A stretch of DNA of 64,000 nt from Granulicatella balaenopterae (GTDB taxonomy: Bacteria; Bacillota; Bacilli; Lactobacillales; Aerococcaceae): positions 1 through 64,000 of the forward strand of contig NZ_FOGF01000005.1 in the NCBI RefSeq assembly GCF_900111135.1. Direction: 5' to 3'. Position numbers and translations under genes: made by a program. The notes under the pieces are model-generated. The model did no database searches, was not told where the DNA came from, and worked only from the letters and a program-made list of their open reading frames with translations. This document shows positions 25,907 to 36,569 of the stretch, piece after piece (position 1 is the stretch's first letter; each line of letters opens with the position of its first letter).

Positions 25907-28900
25907 CTATCCTTCGCTTATTTCTATTAACAAATCTTTACTTTGAATTTGGTCGCCTTCTTCCACTAAGATATGCGATACAATACCTGAGATTGGCGCA
26001 TTGATGGTTGTTTCCATCTTCATGGCTTCAGTAACAATAATTGCTTGGCCTTTTTCAACTTTTTCGCCAACTTTAACAGCCAATTGTAAGACTGAACCTG
26101 GCATTGTTGCGCCAACATGTCCTGCATTACTTGGGTCGGCTTTTTTATGTTCGACGGTATTAACTTTTACGCTGCGGTCTTTGACAACGATTTCTCGTCC
26201 TTGGCCATTAAAGCGGTAGAACATAATGCGATTACCTTCTGAATCTGGTTCACCAATTTGAACTAGGCGAATTGCAATTGATTTTCCTGGTGCATAGACG
26301 ATTTCAATCTTTTCGCCAGTCTCCATACCATGGAAGAAGGTTGGTGTATCTAATTGAGTAACCACACCAAATTCTTTATATTTTTCTAAATATTCGGTAA
26401 ACACTTTTGGATATAAGATATAACTTAAAACATCTTTATCACTAGCTTTATGCCCCATCATCTCTTCTAATTCAGCTCTTACTTCATCAAAGTTAACTGG
26501 TGCAGCATGTAAGCCTGGGCGATCAGTAATAAACTCTTCACCTTTTAAGACTAGTTGTTGTAATTCTTTTGGGAATCCGCCAACTGGTTGTCCTAAATCA
26601 CCTTTGAAGAACTTAATAACTGATTGTGGGAAGTCTAAGTCTTTTCCTTTTTCAAATAAAGATTTTTCATCTAACCCATTTTGTAACATAAATAATGTCA
26701 TATCACCAACTACTTTTGATGATGGTGTTACTTTAATAATATCACCGAATAAATTATTAACGGTATGATACATTACTTCAACATCTTCAAATGAATCACC
26801 TAACCCAACTGCTTTAGCTTGTTGTTGTAAGTTCGTATATTGTCCACCAGGCATTTCATGTTGATATACAGCTGTTGATGGAGATTTTTGGCCTTTATCG
26901 AACATATCATATTGTTTGCGGACATCTGCCCAATAATGATTCACTTTACGTACACGGTCGATAGTTAAGGATGGTTGGCGTTCTAAACCACTTGTCGCAT
27001 AATAGAATGATTCCATGCTAGGTTGTGATGTACCACCTGCCATTGAGCTAATAGCGCAATCGACAATATCAACACCAGCATCCATGGCACGTTTGTAAGT
27101 CATTAAGCCATTACCACTTGTATCATGCGTATGTAAGTGAATTGGTAAGTCCACTGCTTCTTTTAATGTAGAAATTAATTGATAAGCGGCTTCTGGTTTT
27201 AAAAGGCCTGCCATATCTTTCACGCCAATGATTGTTGCACCGGCTTTTTCTAAGTCTTGCGCTAAGGTTTTATAGTAATTTAAGCTATATTTTTGACGCA
27301 TTGGATCTAGAATATCACCCGTATAACAAATCGCTGCTTCTGCAATTTTACCTGCTTCACGAACTGCATCAATACTTAATTCCATTTGTGGTAACCAGTT
27401 CAAACTATCAAAAATACGGAACACATCCACACCTGTCTTAGCTGATTCTTTAATAAATTCACGAATCACATTATCTGGATAGTTTTGGTAGCCGACTGCA
27501 TTTGAGCCACGTAATAACATCTGTAGTAAAGTATTTGGCATTGCTTTGCGCATTTCTTCCAAGCGTTCCCATGGGTCTTCAGTTAAAAAGCGATAAGCTG
27601 TATCAAATGTTGCCCCACCCCAGACTTCTGCTGAAAATAATTCAGGTAATGCTTGTTCATATAGTTTTGCTCCTGTAATTAAATCATTAGATCGCATACG
27701 AGTTGCAAATAAACTTTGATGGGCATCACGAAAAGTTGTATCTGTTAGCAATACTTTTTCTTGTGATTTTACCCAATCATTAACACCCAATGCACCTTTT
27801 GTATCTAGAATGTTTTTAGCAGTGGTTGGTATTTGTATTTTTTCTTTAAAGCTTGGTACTTCAATTGTTTGGTATTTGTGCTTTTCGTTTGTATCAATTC
27901 CTGGGAAACCATTAATCGTAATCTCAGAAATGTAACGCATTAATTTATTACCTCTATTTTTTTCTTGTGGGAATTCAAATAACTCCGGACTATTATCAAT
28001 AAAGGTTGTTTTTGCTTCACCCGTTAAGAATAATGGATGATTTACCACATTCTTCATAAATGGAATATTCGTTTTAACACCACGAATACGGAACTCACGT
28101 AAAGCACGTTGCATCACCACCACTGCTTGTTCAAAGTCACGTCCATAAGTACAAACCTTAACTAATAATGAGTCAAAGTGTGGCGTTACAACATTACCTT
28201 GGAAAGCATTCCCAGCATCCAAACGAATCCCAAATCCACCTGGTGAGCGGTAGGTATTAATCTTTCCTGTATCTGGCAAGAAGTTATTTAATGGGTCTTC
28301 TGTCGTAATACGGCATTGAATGGCTGCCCCACTATACGTTAAATCAACTTGTTTTGGAATATTAATATCTTTGTGTAAATCCATTCCTTGTGCGATTTGT
28401 AATTGAGCTTGCACAATATCAATACCTGTAATTAATTCACTAATGGTATGTTCAACTTGTATACGAGGGTTGACCTCAATAAAATAAAATTTATCTTTAT
28501 CTAATAAAAATTCTACTGTACCGGCATTAACATAACCAATCTCTTGCATAAAGTCACGGGCTGCCAAACAAATTTTTTGACGCATGTCTTCCGATAATGA
28601 AACGCATGGTGCCACTTCAATAACTTTCTGGTGACGTCTTTGTACTGAACAATCACGCTCAAATAAATGGACGACATTCCCATGTGTATCACCCAAGATT
28701 TGCACTTCAATATGTTGCGGGTCTTCAATATACTTCTCGACATAACATTCTCCCGCACCAAAAGCTTTAATGGCTTCACCGGATGCACGTTTGTAACTTT
28801 CTTCTACTTCATCTTTAGAGCGAACAACACGCATTCCACGACCGCCACCACCTAAAGCAGCTTTAATCATAATTGGATAGCCATATTCTTCCCCAAATGC

Positions 28901-29335
28901 ATAAATCTCATCAACTGAAGCTACTACATCTTCTGTTCCTGGAATTGATTGTAAACCTGCTTTTAAGGCAGCATCCTTAGCTTTTAACTTATCGCCCAAA
29001 ATATCCAAATGTTTTAAATCTGGTCCAATAAAAGTTAACTCATTATCAAGACATTTCTTGGCAAATTCAATGTTCTCTGATAAAAATCCATAACCTGGGT
29101 GAATCGCATCCGCCCCTGACATTTTGGCAATACGGATAATATCATCAATGTCTAAATAAGCATCAATCGGCTTTTTGCCTTCCCCAACTAAATAAGCTTC
29201 ATCGGCTTTATAACGATGTAGTGATTGTTCATCCTCTTTCGCAAAAATCCCAACTGTTTCCATTCCTAATTCTGAAGCAGCTCGGAACACCCTAATAGCA
29301 ATCTCTCCACGATTGGCAACTAATATTTTTTTCAT
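25907..29335 (-). CDS. pyc: Pyruvate carboxylase
   Basis: This 1142-residue biotin enzyme makes oxaloacetate from pyruvate, bicarbonate and ATP, replenishing the TCA/aspartate branch. Domains in order: biotin carboxylase (residues 1-450; GGGGRGMR loop, EVNPRIQVEH), carboxyltransferase (about 530-800; TTFRDAHQSL, FRIFDSLNW, HTHDTSG), an allosteric region, and a C-terminal biotin carrier with EAMKMET (the Lys is biotinylated). Length is normal. It lies 24 bases after ftsW, as in Listeria-type gene order. Confidence 0.98.
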   Translation of the reverse strand: MKKILVANRGEIAIRVFRAASELGMETVGIFAKEDEQSLHRYKADEAYLVGEGKKPIDAYLDIDDIIRIAKMSGADAIHPGYGFLSENIEFAKKCLDNELTFIGPDLKHLDILGDKLKAKDAALKAGLQSIPGTEDVVASVDEIYAFGEEYGYPIMIKAALGGGGRGMRVVRSKDEVEESYKRASGEAIKAFGAGECYVEKYIEDPQHIEVQILGDTHGNVVHLFERDCSVQRRHQKVIEVAPCVSLSEDMRQKICLAARDFMQEIGYVNAGTVEFLLDKDKFYFIEVNPRIQVEHTISELITGIDIVQAQLQIAQGMDLHKDINIPKQVDLTYSGAAIQCRITTEDPLNNFLPDTGKINTYRSPGGFGIRLDAGNAFQGNVVTPHFDSLLVKVCTYGRDFEQAVVVMQRALREFRIRGVKTNIPFMKNVVNHPLFLTGEAKTTFIDNSPELFEFPQEKNRGNKLMRYISEITINGFPGIDTNEKHKYQTIEVPSFKEKIQIPTTAKNILDTKGALGVNDWVKSQEKVLLTDTTFRDAHQSLFATRMRSNDLITGAKLYEQALPELFSAEVWGGATFDTAYRFLTEDPWERLEEMRKAMPNTLLQMLLRGSNAVGYQNYPDNVIREFIKESAKTGVDVFRIFDSLNWLPQMELSIDAVREAGKIAEAAICYTGDILDPMRQKYSLNYYKTLAQDLEKAGATIIGVKDMAGLLKPEAAYQLISTLKEAVDLPIHLHTHDTSGNGLMTYKRAMDAGVDIVDCAISSMAGGTSQPSMESFYYATSGLERQPSLTIDRVRKVNHYWADVRKQYDMFDKGQKSPSTAVYQHEMPGGQYTNLQQQAKAVGLGDSFEDVEVMYHTVNNLFGDIIKVTPSSKVVGDMTLFMLQNGLDEKSLFEKGKDLDFPQSVIKFFKGDLGQPVGGFPKELQQLVLKGEEFITDRPGLHAAPVNFDEVRAELEEMMGHKASDKDVLSYILYPKVFTEYLEKYKEFGVVTQLDTPTFFHGMETGEKIEIVYAPGKSIAIRLVQIGEPDSEGNRIMFYRFNGQGREIVVKDRSVKVNTVEHKKADPSNAGHVGATMPGSVLQLAVKVGEKVEKGQAIIVTEAMKMETTINAPISGIVSHILVEEGDQIQSKDLLIEISEG

Positions 29336-29359
29336 AAACCGACTAAACTCCTCTTATTT

Positions 29360-30544
29360 TTATTGTATTTTCATACGTTTATCTGATTCAATCGCATATA
29401 AGACTAATGCAACCGCCACACTTGAAACAATATAACTTGAACCACCATAACTAATAAATGGCAGTGGTACCCCTGTAATAGGCGCTAAACCTAATAAGGC
29501 GGCAATATTGATGCTAGATTGAATTAAAAACATCAACCCAACACCCATACAAATATATTTTGAAAATAATGATTTAGCTTGCATCCCTTTATAAAAAATC
29601 CTTAAAATAAAAGCATACAAAATCGTTATAATCACAATTATCCAAATAAAACCTAATTCTTCACCAACAATCGCTAAAATAAAATCAGTATGCGCTTCTG
29701 GTAAAGAGCCTGTCTTTTGAATGGAATTACCAATCCCATTACCCGTCCAACCACCACGAGCCAAGCCAATTAATCCTTGAATAGACTGCCATCCAGTAAC
29801 GGTACGATCTTCCCATGGATTATGAAATGATACTAGACGATTGATTTGATAACCGGCAATTGGTAATTTACTTAAGAAGGACTTTGGTAAATAGGTGAAT
29901 AAATATCCTAAAGCTAATACCCCCGTTAATACCGGCATACCATATTTATAAAAACCAGTCGATACAAAGAGTCCTAAAGCAATTAAAGCGATAATCATTG
30001 CCGTCCCCATATCTGGCTGCATCATAACAAATGCTAATACTACTAAAGTTACCCCTACTGGAATCCTTATATAACGAACAATATCTTGTTCTTCTTTTAA
30101 TTCAGAATAGACATATGAACTAATCCAAATAATATACAACTTAGCAATTTCTGATGGTTGAATATTAAATCCTCCAACATTAATCCAACTTCTAGCTCCA
30201 TTTCTTTCTTCAGTAAATAATACAATGACTAATAGAGCCAATTGAATAATCCCAAACCCAATCATCCATTTTTCACTTTTTAAAATCCTATCACCAAAAT
30301 AAATTACTAATCCTAAAGCGCTAACTCCTAAGATAATAAAAATAATCTGCTTTATTAAATAGGTTTCTGAAGAACCTGTTTGGGCTAGCGCATAATACGT
30401 ACTAGCACTATATACCATTACCAAACCAAATAATGATAAGGCAATATACGAACACAAAATCCACATATCTAAACTTCTAATATCTTCTACTATTTGTGCG
30501 AATGATAAATTTTTTATTCTTTTTTTAATATCTTGACTAATCAA
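29360..30544 (-). CDS. ftsW: FtsW/RodA-type SEDS lipid II polymerase
   Basis: This 394-residue protein has about ten TM segments and SEDS motifs: NIQPSEIAKL, the GNGIGNSIQK loop, LPEAHTDFILAIVGEELG and GVPLPFISYGGSS. SEDS proteins polymerise lipid II with a partner class B PBP, here probably the one at 50984. It sits between ylaN and pyc, which is the usual ftsW context in Firmicutes and favours FtsW over RodA. Confidence 0.93.
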   Translation of the reverse strand: MISQDIKKRIKNLSFAQIVEDIRSLDMWILCSYIALSLFGLVMVYSASTYYALAQTGSSETYLIKQIIFIILGVSALGLVIYFGDRILKSEKWMIGFGIIQLALLVIVLFTEERNGARSWINVGGFNIQPSEIAKLYIIWISSYVYSELKEEQDIVRYIRIPVGVTLVVLAFVMMQPDMGTAMIIALIALGLFVSTGFYKYGMPVLTGVLALGYLFTYLPKSFLSKLPIAGYQINRLVSFHNPWEDRTVTGWQSIQGLIGLARGGWTGNGIGNSIQKTGSLPEAHTDFILAIVGEELGFIWIIVIITILYAFILRIFYKGMQAKSLFSKYICMGVGLMFLIQSSINIAALLGLAPITGVPLPFISYGGSSYIVSSVAVALVLYAIESDKRMKIQ

Positions 30545-30556
30545 GAAAATTCCCCC

Positions 30557-30856
30557 TTATTTTTTTAGTGGGCGGGTTTTTATTTTATTTGATTGATACA
30601 TTTCATTATATACCTGAGTGCATACATCATTTAATGCACGCTCTAATTTTGACATCATTTGGTGCCCCTCATTTTCTTGAAGAATGCCTATTTCAATCGC
30701 AAATTCTACTTGTTTTGAAAAACCAAATAATTGTGTATCGATAATTTCTTCAAATGCCGGACATTGCGCTAAGCATAAATGAGTCTTCTGACTATCAATT
30801 AACTTAAAAATCTTTTCAGCATTATTATTTAAAATGTCGATTGCTATATCATCCAC
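30557..30856 (-). CDS. ylaN: YlaN family protein
   Basis: This 99-residue protein carries the family segments LAQCPAFEEIIDTQLFGFSKQ and FAIEIGIL. The start is taken as GTG at 30856, because an AAAGGAGG site lies seven bases upstream; a longer reading from an ATG at 30877 would put that site inside the gene. YlaN is linked to iron-dependent control (Fur) in Bacillus and Staphylococcus. It precedes ftsW by 12 bases. Confidence 0.9.
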   Translation of the reverse strand: MDDIAIDILNNNAEKIFKLIDSQKTHLCLAQCPAFEEIIDTQLFGFSKQVEFAIEIGILQENEGHQMMSKLERALNDVCTQVYNEMYQSNKIKTRPLKK

Positions 30857-30892
30857 GAAAATTCCTCCTTTAGCCATACCTATCTAATGTAC

Positions 30893-30901
30893 ATTATATC
30901 A
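30893..30901 (-). promoter_or_regulatory. Extended -10 promoter of ylaN-ftsW-pyc-ylbF-ylbG
   Basis: On the minus strand TGATATAAT forms an extended -10 (TGnTATAAT). The -35 region is weak. It is the only clear promoter found for the five-gene unit. Confidence 0.6.
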
Positions 30902-30941
30902 TAAAAAGAATTCGTAAATGATTTTTTTGAACCAATTCATC

Positions 30942-30973
30942 AAAAAAACTAAGTAATCACGAGGACTACTTAG
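30942..30973 (-). terminator. Terminator of typA
   Basis: A 10-bp stem with one mismatch (30949-30958 with 30964-30973) is followed by a T-run on the minus strand. It ends typA before ylaN. Confidence 0.85.
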
Positions 30974-30992
30974 CTTAAATGGTATCTATTAA

Positions 30993-32831
30993 TTATTCTG
31001 CAACACGTTTACGTTTTGCTGCTTTTTCACGTTCACCTTTGTTTAAGATTTGTTTTCTTAAACGAATTGTTTCTGGCGTGATTTCACAGTATTCATCATC
31101 TGATAAGAATTCTAATGATTCTTCTAATGATAATTTTCTTGGTGTTTTAATAACGTTTGTTTGGTCTTTGTTAGAAGAACGCACGTTAGTTTGTTGTTTA
31201 GCTTTAGTGATATTCACAGCGATATCGTTATCACGTGAGTTTTCACCTACGACCATACCTTCATAAATTTCAACACCTGGTTCAATAAAGATTGTTCCAC
31301 GGTCTTCAACACCCATGATACCGTATGTAGTTGCTTTACCAGTCTCAGTTGAAACTAAAGCCCCATTATGACGGCCACCAATGTTTGCTGCTACGTATGG
31401 CATGTATTGATCGAATGTGTGGTTCATGATTCCGTATCCACGAGTCATTGATAAGAATTCTGTTGTATATCCAATTAATCCGCGAGCTGGAGCTAAGAAG
31501 ATAATACGAACTTGGCCATTACCAGTATGAATCATATCTTGCATTTCACCTTTACGGTTACTTAATGATTCAATGATTGATCCCATGTATTCTTCAGGAG
31601 TATCGATTTGTACACGTTCAAATGGTTCGCATTTAACGCCATCGATTTCACGAATGATAACTTCTGGACGTGATACTTGTAATTCATAACCTTCACGACG
31701 CATATTTTCAATTAAGATAGATAAGTGTAATTCACCACGACCAGATACAGTCCATGCATCAGGTGAGTCAGTTGGTTCTACTTTTAATGATACGTCTGTT
31801 TGTAATTCACGTAATAAACGTTCTTCAATCTTACGAGCTGTTACGTATTTACCTTCGCGTCCTGCAAATGGTGAGTTATTTGTTAAGAATGTCATTTGTA
31901 AAGTTGGTTCGTCAATATGTAATACTGGTAGCGCTTCTGGATTTTCGATTGGTGCTACTGTTTCACCAACGAAGATATCTTCCATACCAGATACGGCAAT
32001 TAAGTCCCCCGCTTTAGCTTCATTAATTTCAATACGGTTCAATCCTAAGAAACCGAATAATTTAGTGACACGGAAATTCTTTTGAGTGCCGTCAAGTTTC
32101 ATTAATGTTACTTGGTCGCCGACTTTCATAGTTCCACGGAAGATACGGCCAATACCGATACGTCCTACATAGTCATTATAGTCTAATAATGATACTTGGA
32201 ATTGTAAAGGTTCATCTGAGTTATCTACTGGAGCTGGAATATGCTCTACAATTGTATCTAAGATATGGTCCATTGTTTCTTCTTGATCAGCTGGGTTATC
32301 AGATTTACTTGATGTACCATTTAATGCTGATGCGTATACTACTGGGAATTCTAATTGTTCGTCATCTGCACCTAATTCGATGAATAATTCTAATACTTCA
32401 TCGACTACTTCTTCAGGACGAGCAGCGTCACGGTCAATTTTGTTAACTACAACGATTGGAGTTAATTTTTGGTCTAATGCTTTTTTCAATACAAAACGTG
32501 TTTGTGGCATTGTACCTTCATAAGCATCAACTACTAATACTACACCATCAACCATTTTCATAATACGTTCTACTTCTCCACCGAAGTCCGCGTGTCCTGG
32601 TGTGTCCATAATATTAATATGTGTTCCTTTATAGTTTACGGCTGTATTTTTAGCTAAGATAGTGATTCCACGTTCACGCTCAATATCATTTGAGTCCATT
32701 GCACGCTCATCTAATTCCGTACGCTCATCTAATGTAGAAGATTGTTTTAATAATTCATCTACTAGAGTTGTTTTACCGTGGTCAACGTGAGCGATGATAG
32801 CGACGTTACGGATGTCATTTCTTTTATTCAT
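30993..32831 (-). CDS. typA: Ribosome-associated GTPase TypA/BipA
   Basis: This 612-residue translational GTPase has G1 [10 protein letters not shown], switch [11 protein letters not shown] and NKIDRDAA, followed by EF-G-like domains and the BipA-specific C-terminus ([30 protein letters not shown]). It binds 70S ribosomes and helps growth at low temperature and under stress. It is monocistronic: its own promoter lies at 32917-32945 and its terminator at 30942-30973. Confidence 0.97.
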   Translation of the reverse strand: MNKRNDIRNVAIIAHVDHGKTTLVDELLKQSSTLDERTELDERAMDSNDIERERGITILAKNTAVNYKGTHINIMDTPGHADFGGEVERIMKMVDGVVLVVDAYEGTMPQTRFVLKKALDQKLTPIVVVNKIDRDAARPEEVVDEVLELFIELGADDEQLEFPVVYASALNGTSSKSDNPADQEETMDHILDTIVEHIPAPVDNSDEPLQFQVSLLDYNDYVGRIGIGRIFRGTMKVGDQVTLMKLDGTQKNFRVTKLFGFLGLNRIEINEAKAGDLIAVSGMEDIFVGETVAPIENPEALPVLHIDEPTLQMTFLTNNSPFAGREGKYVTARKIEERLLRELQTDVSLKVEPTDSPDAWTVSGRGELHLSILIENMRREGYELQVSRPEVIIREIDGVKCEPFERVQIDTPEEYMGSIIESLSNRKGEMQDMIHTGNGQVRIIFLAPARGLIGYTTEFLSMTRGYGIMNHTFDQYMPYVAANIGGRHNGALVSTETGKATTYGIMGVEDRGTIFIEPGVEIYEGMVVGENSRDNDIAVNITKAKQQTNVRSSNKDQTNVIKTPRKLSLEESLEFLSDDEYCEITPETIRLRKQILNKGEREKAAKRKRVAE

Positions 32832-32916
32832 AATAATTTTTTTCCTCCAAATCTGATTACAGAAGAAAGCTCTTTTTTTGGAAAGGCTTTCGTGTTACTT
32901 ACATTTCAACTAGATT

Positions 32917-32945
32917 ATTATACAACATATATGGCCTTTTAGCAA
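32917..32945 (-). promoter_or_regulatory. typA promoter
   Basis: -35 TTGCTA (32945-32940), 17-base spacer, perfect -10 TATAAT (32922-32917) on the minus strand. It lies immediately after the thrS terminator. Confidence 0.8.
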
Positions 32946-32947
32946 TC

Positions 32948-32990
32948 AAAAAAGTATCGAGATAGAAATTTATTCTACCACGATACTTTT
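32948..32990 (-). terminator. Terminator of thrS
   Basis: The stem GTATCG/CGATAC is extended by AAA/TTT flanks, with imperfect inner pairing. It is followed by six T residues on the minus strand, just beyond the thrS stop. Confidence 0.8.
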
Positions 32991-33023
32991 TACTTTTAGT
33001 TATTTAGAAGAAATATAGCTAAA

Positions 33024-34973
33024 TTAGTCTTCAATTGGACGGCTAAAGTTTGCTAATTCTTTTTGGATGCGTGCTACATATTCGTCAATTGTCATTGTTA
33101 CCATTTCTTTAGAACCATAACGACGAACGGTTACTGTACCTTCTTCAACTTCTTTATCCCCAATTACTAATTGATAAGGGATTTTTTGTGTTTGAGATGC
33201 ACGAATCTTATAACCCATTTTTTCGTTACGATCATCTAATTCAATACGCATGCCTAAACGTTGTAAGTGCTCTTTTAATTCTTTCGCTTTTTCATAGTGA
33301 TGTTCAATACTTACTGGAATTAGTGTTGCTTGTACTGGTGCTAACCATGTTGGGAAAGCTCCTTTGTATTCTTCAATTAAGTAAGCAGTGAAACGTTCTG
33401 ATGTAGATACAACACCACGGTGAATAACAACTGGACGGTGATTGTTTTCGCCATCCTCACCAACATATGTTAAGTCAAAACGTTCTGGTAATAAGAAGTC
33501 TAATTGGATTGTAGACATTGTTTCTTCTAAGCCCATTGCTGTTTTGAATTGGACATCTAATTTTGGACCGTAGAAGGCCGCTTCTCCAATTGCTTCAAAA
33601 TAGTCTAATCCCATTTCATCCATAGCTTCTTTAAGCATTGTTTCAGCTTTGTTCCACATATCGTCATCATCGAAGTATTTTTCTGTATCTTCTGGGTCAC
33701 GATAGCTTAAACGGTAACGGTAGTCAGTAATGTTGAAGTCAGCGTATACTTCTTGGATTAAATCCAAGATACGTTTGAATTCATCTTTAATTTGGTCAGG
33801 ACGTACAAATACGTGAGCATCGTTAAGAGTCATTTCACGTACACGTTGTAAACCTGATAATGCACCTGATTTTTCGTAACGGTGCATCATACCTAATTCT
33901 GCGATACGGATTGGTAATTCACGGTAACTGTGTACATCATTTTGATATACTTTCATGTGGTGTGGGCAGTTCATTGGACGTAATACTAACATTTCGCCAT
34001 CACCCATATCCATTGGTGGGAACATATCGTCTTTATAGTGAGCCCAGTGTCCTGAAGTTTTGTATAGGTTCACATCAGCCATAACTGGTGTGTAAACGTG
34101 TTGGTAGCCTAAGCTAATTTCTTTATCGGTAATATAACGTTCGATTGTACGACGGATTGTAGCACCTTTTGGTAACCAGAATGGTAAGCCTGAGCCTACT
34201 TCTTGGTTCACCATGAATAAGTCTAATTCTTTACCTAATTTACGGTGGTCACGTTCTTTAGCTTCTTCACGCATTTTTAGGAATTCTTTTAAGTCTTTTT
34301 TGTTGAAGAATGCTGTTCCGTATACACGTTGCATCATTTTGTTGTCTGAGTTACCTCTCCAGTAAGCACCAGCTAATGATAATAATTTGAATACTTGGAT
34401 ACGTCCAGTTGATGGTACGTGTACGCCACGACATAAGTCAATGAATTCATCTTGTTGGTATACGGTAATGATTTCGTCTTCTGGTAAATCTGTGATTAAT
34501 TCTACTTTATATGGATCATTAGCAAAGATTTCTAAAGCCTCAGCACGAGTTACTTCACGACGAACGATTGGATGATTTTCTTTAACGATTTTCATCATTT
34601 CTGCTTCAACGGCTGGTAATGCTTCTTCTGTTAATTGGTTAGGCATATCAGTATCATAGTAGAAGCCTGTTTCGATTGCTGGTCCTACACCGAATTTGAT
34701 TTCTGGGTATAAACGAGTTAACGCATGAGCTAATAAGTGAGCTGATGAGTGACGTAATACACTTAACCCATCTTCATGATCAGGGGTTACGATTTCAATT
34801 GCACCATCTTCTGTTAATGGTTTTGTTAAATCTACTAATTCTCCATTGAATTTACCTGCTAAAGCTTTTTTAGCAAGACTTTTACTGATACCTTCTGCGA
34901 TTTCTTTTACTGTAATTCCTGATTCAAATTCTTTTACTGCTCCATCAGGAAATGTCACTTTAATCATTGACAT
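33024..34973 (-). CDS. thrS: Threonyl-tRNA synthetase
   Basis: This 649-residue class II synthetase has an N-terminal TGS domain ([16 protein letters not shown]), the editing domain with [11 protein letters not shown], and a catalytic core with [12 protein letters not shown] (motif 2 region) and the C-terminal anticodon domain. The ATG at 34973 is chosen: GGTGG lies eight bases upstream, and an extension to 35048 would run through the T-box terminator. Expression is controlled by the T-box leader upstream. Confidence 0.97.
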   Translation of the reverse strand: MSMIKVTFPDGAVKEFESGITVKEIAEGISKSLAKKALAGKFNGELVDLTKPLTEDGAIEIVTPDHEDGLSVLRHSSAHLLAHALTRLYPEIKFGVGPAIETGFYYDTDMPNQLTEEALPAVEAEMMKIVKENHPIVRREVTRAEALEIFANDPYKVELITDLPEDEIITVYQQDEFIDLCRGVHVPSTGRIQVFKLLSLAGAYWRGNSDNKMMQRVYGTAFFNKKDLKEFLKMREEAKERDHRKLGKELDLFMVNQEVGSGLPFWLPKGATIRRTIERYITDKEISLGYQHVYTPVMADVNLYKTSGHWAHYKDDMFPPMDMGDGEMLVLRPMNCPHHMKVYQNDVHSYRELPIRIAELGMMHRYEKSGALSGLQRVREMTLNDAHVFVRPDQIKDEFKRILDLIQEVYADFNITDYRYRLSYRDPEDTEKYFDDDDMWNKAETMLKEAMDEMGLDYFEAIGEAAFYGPKLDVQFKTAMGLEETMSTIQLDFLLPERFDLTYVGEDGENNHRPVVIHRGVVSTSERFTAYLIEEYKGAFPTWLAPVQATLIPVSIEHHYEKAKELKEHLQRLGMRIELDDRNEKMGYKIRASQTQKIPYQLVIGDKEVEEGTVTVRRYGSKEMVTMTIDEYVARIQKELANFSRPIED

Positions 34974-35017
34974 TATATTTTCCACCTTTCTTCTCTCAAA
35001 ATGATACTTTAAAAAAA

Positions 35018-35312
35018 CAAAAAATCCCATATCTAGCCTAGAGTTCACTAGACCAGATATGGGACGATACTATTCGTGGTTCCACCCAAATTAACTTGAA
35101 CAAAACTTTTTCCAAGTATGCTCAAGCACTTAAGTTACATAACGCGTATAACGGCTTCTTATAATCGCACATAGCAGCTAGCAAGGCTTTCCAAGAAGCA
35201 TTCGAAAGTGGTAAAATCTTACCTTGTCTAAAGCGTTCCACCAACCCGCTTCTCTCTATCAAACAATCAATAAGTTTCATGTCTTTCTCATTAATTTAAA
35301 GTATTTAATTCA
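35018..35312 (-). ncRNA. T-box riboswitch leader of thrS
   Basis: The minus strand holds the conserved T-box TGGGTGGAACCACGAA at about 35074-35089, a Stem I with the AGAGAG and GGTGGAA features, and a terminator (TCCCATATCT with AGATATGGGA, 35025-35064, then T-run). Uncharged tRNA would pair with the T-box bulge and prevent termination. Thr codons (ACC/ACT) occur at the expected distal side of Stem I near 35210, but I cannot fix the specifier loop by eye. Confidence 0.9.
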
Positions 35313-35318
35313 TTAGTT

Positions 35319-35346
35319 ATTATACCGCTTTTAAAGAGAAATGCAA
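35319..35346 (-). promoter_or_regulatory. thrS T-box promoter
   Basis: -35 TTGCAT (35346-35341), 16-base spacer, perfect -10 TATAAT (35324-35319) on the minus strand, directly upstream of the T-box leader. Confidence 0.75.
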
Positions 35347-35430
35347 GCGATATTCTTGTAATATTCTAATTTTATAATTTTTTGTTGGAAATTCCATTTA
35401 TTTTGTAGTTATTTTCACAGTTTGATAATA

Positions 35431-35462
35431 AAAAAATTGAGTTGGCGTATATACCAACTCAA
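35431..35462 (-). terminator. Terminator of the acyltransferase gene
   Basis: A 9-bp perfect stem (35437-35445 with 35454-35462) is followed by a T-run on the minus strand, 6 bases past the stop at 35469. Confidence 0.9.
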
Positions 35463-35468
35463 ACTACT

Positions 35469-36098
35469 TTATTTCTTTTTGCGTTCTGGGATATGATAGA
35501 CGAAATCTGGATTAATTTCTTTATCAATGCGGTCAAACGTTTCAACAATTTCGTGATCAATCTCAGCAATTTGTTCTTTTGATAGACGTCCCTTTGGCAA
35601 TTCAATCGGCTCGCCAATTTTAACCGTAATTTTTTGGCGTTTTAAGATATCTTTAAAGGTAAATGGTCCTTGGAAAACAATTGGAACAATCGGTGCTTTT
35701 GACAGTCGAGCAATTGTAACAGCACCACCCTTCATATCATTGCTATAACGAGTTCCAGTTGGGAAAATTAATAAGGCTTTATTATTTTCTTTAATTTGCT
35801 TAACTGGATATTTAATCACACTTGGTCCTGGTTTTTCACGATTAACTGGGAAGCCCCCCATTTGGCGTAAATACCAACCTAATACTTTATTTTCAAATAA
35901 TTCTTGTTTGGCCATAGTAATCATCTTTAAGGGATAGACTGCAATTCCGATAACAACTGGATCAAGCCATGAGCGGTGTGGTGCAACCATTACAAAACCT
36001 TTATCTTTCGGTAAATTCTCTTTACCTTCAACAAGGACAAAGCCATTTAATAAGACGATTAACCATTTTATAACATGTATGACAATAGTATAAACCAT
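35469..36098 (-). CDS. plsC: 1-acyl-sn-glycerol-3-phosphate acyltransferase
   Basis: This 209-residue membrane-associated enzyme adds the second acyl chain in phosphatidic acid synthesis. Acyltransferase motif I is APHRSWLDP (HxxxxD), and the lipid-binding motif appears as FPTGTRYS, a variant of the usual FPEGTRS. An N-terminal hydrophobic span lies at about residues 5-22. The ATG at 36098 is chosen because GGAG is six bases upstream; the longer TTG start has no site. Confidence 0.9.
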   Translation of the reverse strand: MVYTIVIHVIKWLIVLLNGFVLVEGKENLPKDKGFVMVAPHRSWLDPVVIGIAVYPLKMITMAKQELFENKVLGWYLRQMGGFPVNREKPGPSVIKYPVKQIKENNKALLIFPTGTRYSNDMKGGAVTIARLSKAPIVPIVFQGPFTFKDILKRQKITVKIGEPIELPKGRLSKEQIAEIDHEIVETFDRIDKEINPDFVYHIPERKKK

Positions 36099-36189
36099 TT
36101 CTATCTCCAATCTTTTTTTATTCTATATTAGTATGATGGATTAAGCTTAGTTTTTCAATAGAAAATTTGCTATTTAGTCTAAAAAATAA

Positions 36190-36223
36190 AAAAAGAGCTA
36201 GGAATTTTGGCAAAACCTAGCCC
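36190..36223 (-). terminator. Terminator of the yneF-like gene
   Basis: The stem GAGCTAGG/CCTAGCCC (36195-36202 with 36216-36223) is extended inward by AAAA/TTTT pairing and followed by a T-run on the minus strand. Confidence 0.9.
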
Positions 36224-36235
36224 TTCTATTAGTCA

Positions 36236-36469
36236 TTATTTTTTATTACGTTTTGCTGATTGAGCTTTCATAGTCGCTGCAATTTGACGTAATTTTGCTT
36301 CTGATGGTTTTTGACCCATTTGAGCCATCATCATACGTAGCATATCTTCATCAATTGGTGGGTTTTCTTCAAAGTATTTCACCATTGATTTACGAGCGAT
36401 GAAAAATCCAGCAACGATTCCACCAATAAATGCAAGAACTGCAATAAAAATCCATAAACCTGTAGACAT
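36236..36469 (-). CDS. yneF: YneF/UPF0154 family small membrane protein
   Basis: This 77-residue protein has one N-terminal TM span (residues 4-25) and a cytosolic helix with the family segment NPPIDEDMLRMMMAQMGQKPSE. It is conserved in Firmicutes with unknown function. It stands alone between ileS and plsC with its own terminator. Confidence 0.92.
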   Translation of the reverse strand: MSTGLWIFIAVLAFIGGIVAGFFIARKSMVKYFEENPPIDEDMLRMMMAQMGQKPSEAKLRQIAATMKAQSAKRNKK

Positions 36470-36569
36470 ATCATTCTCTCCCTTCTACAATCTCTTTAAA
36501 ACTGTACAATTTATTTTACTTGAAAAGTGTCAGTTTGAAAAGTCATTATCGATAGTGATAAATCATTTT

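Noticed and set aside
34974-35048. N-terminal extension of ThrS
   Set aside because: It would translate through the T-box terminator. The ATG at 34973 has a proper ribosome site and matches family starts.
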